Assembly (NCBI GenBank): GCA_947626425.1
Contig: CANQRX010000060.1
Span: 1 to 8,319, forward strand
DNA length: 8,319 bases
Direction of reading: 5' to 3'
From: an uncultured Bacilli bacterium
GTDB taxonomy: Bacteria > Bacillota_I > Bacilli_A > RF39 > UBA660
Made by a program: the position numbers and the translations under genes. This document shows, one piece after another, positions 6,785 through 8,319 of this stretch. The notes below the pieces were generated by a model that saw nothing but the letters and a program-made list of their open reading frames with translations, had not been told where the DNA came from and did no database searches. Numbering within the stretch: position 1 is the stretch's first letter; each line of letters starts with the position of its first letter.

Positions 6785-6843
6785 TTTAATAGAAAATAGG
6801 AAGGAAAAAGATAAATGAAAATAGAAAATTATAAGTTAAAAAC
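6769..6843. repeat. 19-nt inverted repeat around the start of the surface gene
   Basis: The left arm 6769-6787 and right arm 6825-6843 are reverse complements at 18 of 19 positions; the inner 15 pair perfectly (6773-6787 with 6825-6839). They enclose 37 nt holding the ribosome binding site and ATG 6815. The left arm covers the -10 box; the right arm covers codons 4-10. If transcription starts near 6791 the left arm is not in the mRNA, so an RNA hairpin is unlikely and a DNA-level role (recombination site or operator) is more plausible. Confidence 0.7.
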
Positions 6844-8204
6844 AAGCAAAAAAACAAAAATATTAATAGGAAGTATGGTCGGAATAATGGCACTAGGGGG
6901 GGGGGTATCTACTAAATAGAAGTTTAGGAAAATACCAAGTCGAACAAAGTTTTCCAATAATGAATGGAAAGATTCAAGTTAACAGTGGAGACATATCAAT
7001 AATCGCGGTTAATGTCGATGGAAAGCCACAGGATACAATCCCAACAAAAGAAGGCGGAAAATACTTTGAAAGTGCCGAATGTGATAATGACGCGATTGGT
7101 TCATGGGATCGAACTAATTGGGAATTTAAAATCCAAAATTTAACGAAAAAGAAAACCAAGTGTACCTTAAATTTTGTTACAGGTAATGTAGTTGGTGAAC
7201 AAAGTGGTGCAAATAAAATGGAAGATTTATTAAATCAAGAAAGTAATAAAGAAACATTAGGTACATTAGTTGAAGATGATTATAATAATATCAGATATAT
7301 TGGTAAAAATCCTAGTAACTATATTTATTTTAATTGTAAAGATAGTACAACTCAAAATGCTGAAAATTGTGAAACATGGCGAATAATAGGATTAATGGAT
7401 GGAATAAAAACAACGTCTGGAAGAACCGAAAGATTACTAAAAATAATAAGAAATGATGGTTTAGGGACTTATAGTTGGGATTCTTCGAATTCAAATGTTA
7501 ATAATGGCTATGGAGTGAATGAATGGAGTCAAGCAGATATAAAGACTGTTTTAAATGGTGATTATTTTAACGGTGTAGCTGGGGCTGATATTTGTTACGA
7601 TGATGATGGTGAACGAACAAAAAACTGTCCTGAATGGACCCAAGTAGGTTTAAAACAGAGTGCTAGAGATATGATCGAAGAAGTTATCTGGAATACGGGA
7701 ACTGCCCCAGTAACAGAAAGCACTTGGGAGAATATAAATTCTTCAATATTGCTATATATGTGGGAGCGAAGTGATAATACAGGAATGCAGTGTTCAACTT
7801 CCTACCGTTGCAATGATGAAGTAGAAAGAACAACCACATGGGAAGGCAAAGTAGGTTTAATGTATCCATCTGATTATGGCTATGCTACCGATGGAGGAGG
7901 CGACCAAGTGAAAAGAATTCAATGTTTATATACACCGGCTTCTATGTTTTATAGCATTGGCGGAAATTGTTATCAAAATAATTGGCTATTTAATTCAAAG
8001 ATTAACCAATGGACAATGACTCCTGCACCGAATTCTTCGTATGCTTCTGAAGTATTCTGTATAAACATTGGCGGTGGTCTCACCAATTGCACTGCCAGCA
8101 GGATCCAAACGGTTCGTCCTGTTGTTTATTTAAAGTCTTCTGTTAAAATTATTGGTGGAACCGGCGAAGAAGGTAGTCCCTTCGAATTGAAGCTCGGAGA
8201 ATAA
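6815..8204 (+). CDS. Phase-variable membrane-anchored surface protein, frame OFF at poly-G
   Basis: ATG 6815 follows AGGAAGGA (6798-6805). As written, translation ends at TAG 6917-6919 after 34 codons. Removing one G from the ten-G tract (6896-6905) joins codon 30 to the frame open from 6906, giving 462 residues. That frame has an internal ATG at 6960, but it has no ribosome binding site and lies inside the mature sequence. The protein has a Lys-rich N-terminus, one hydrophobic segment (about 16-33, an uncleaved signal-anchor, N-in), then a domain of about 110 residues ending in a cysteine pair. The C-terminal region begins with YIGKNPSNYIYFNC and WRIIG, and ends with VRPVVYLK and a GTGEEGSPFEL tail. 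This looks like the DUF6273/FISUMP-like lectin-fold modules of gut Firmicute surface proteins, a resemblance judged by eye. It is probably exported and cell-attached. The ligand is unknown. Confidence 0.82.
6896..6905 (+). repeat. Poly-G tract (G10), slipped-strand phase-variation site
   Basis: Ten consecutive G residues occur at codons 28-31 of the surface protein gene, in an otherwise AT-rich window where no similar run exists. With 10 G the frame stops at 6917; with 11 G it stops within a few codons (ATC TAC TAA); only 9 or 12 keep the protein whole. Such tracts change length by polymerase slippage. Confidence 0.85.
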
Positions 8205-8221
8205 TGAAACCTTGCGTTTCA
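8205..8221 (+). terminator. Weak hairpin after the surface protein gene
   Basis: A 6-bp perfect stem (TGAAAC 8205-8210, GTTTCA 8216-8221) with a 5-nt loop begins one base after the TAA stop. It is followed by CCCTAAATATTTATA rather than a clean U run, so it is at best a poor intrinsic terminator. Confidence 0.3.
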
Positions 8222-8285
8222 CCCTAAATATTTATATAATGAAGATAGTGTGAAAAGTTTTATGGAAAATAGGCAACACCGTTTG

Positions 8286-8315
8286 AAAAAGATATTAAGA
8301 TGAAAATCTTGATAT
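8286..8315 (-). terminator. Possible minus-strand terminator at the right edge
   Basis: Arms 8292-8301 and 8306-8315 pair at nine of ten positions around a 4-nt loop. On the minus strand the hairpin is followed by CTTTTTCAAAC, which could serve as a short U tail for a convergent gene beyond the window. The single mismatch is a G·U wobble on the plus-strand RNA but A·C on the minus, which weakens the case. Confidence 0.3.
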
Positions 8316-8319
8316 AAAT

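Noticed and set aside
6974..7159. 61-codon minus-strand ORF within the surface protein gene
   Set aside because: Antisense shadow of a conserved domain, with no ribosome binding site.
7684..7869. 61-codon minus-strand ORF within the surface protein gene
   Set aside because: Antisense shadow without supporting signals.
6960..8204. Surface protein starting at the internal ATG 6960
   Set aside because: No ribosome binding site precedes it, the protein would lack any export signal, and the same frame continues upstream to the poly-G tract with a sensible anchor sequence in the other frame.
8283..8318. Possible promoter TTGAAA ... TATAAA at the right edge
   Set aside because: The spacer is 24 nt, far outside the usable range; only the hairpin there is retained, at low confidence.
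1..8319. tRNA, rRNA, CRISPR array, insertion sequence or prophage genes
   Set aside because: No cloverleaf, repeat-spacer array, transposase or phage-like protein could be seen on either strand.

Overview
The window is very AT-rich (by eye about 30% G+C). It uses TGA as a real stop (the ATGA overlap at 5101-5104), so it is not standard Mycoplasma code. It carries a T-box leader, strong AAGGAG/GGAGGAG ribosome binding sites and sigma-A-like promoters (TTGACA-17-TAAAAT). Together with the long clostridial-type glutamyl-tRNA synthetase and a surface protein of a kind I associate with uncultured gut Bacilli (RF39-like), this points to a small-genome, low-GC Firmicute. The taxonomic placement is inference.

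Layout. Positions 1-202 hold what looks like an unannotated minus-strand small RNA with its own promoter and intrinsic terminator. Divergent from it, a plus-strand promoter (264-292) drives a T-box riboswitch (about 299-494) with a GAA (Glu) specifier. The riboswitch controls a tightly packed operon: gltX (511-2154), a DUF4186-family gene (2156-2526, with an internal frame change) and a CDP-alcohol phosphatidyltransferase fused to an HD domain (2523-3605). The intact-looking reading frame that begins at 337 is an artefact, because its first 174 bases are the T-box RNA.

Converging on this operon is a minus-strand pair of diverged tandem paralogues of unknown function (6690-5101 and 5104-3611), overlapping by ATGA. 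From a short divergent promoter region (6691-6814), a plus-strand gene (6815-8204) encodes a membrane-anchored surface protein. It is interrupted by a tract of ten G residues at 6896-6905. Nine (or twelve) G residues would give a continuous 462-residue (or 463-residue) protein, while ten ends translation after 34 codons. This has the form of a phase-variable ON/OFF switch, seen here OFF. An 18/19-match inverted repeat also brackets the ribosome binding site and start codon of the same gene.

How it fits together. The left operon ties tRNA-Glu charging to expression of a membrane-lipid enzyme with an attached phosphohydrolase-like domain, through one T-box and translational coupling. The right part looks like accessory surface biology: a contingency gene next to a fast-diverging family of unknown cytosolic proteins. 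The most noteworthy items are the poly-G switch and its inverted repeat, the possible programmed -1 frameshift (GGGTTTA) in the DUF4186 gene, the PgsA-HD fusion, the small RNA at the left edge, and the unidentified paralogue pair.
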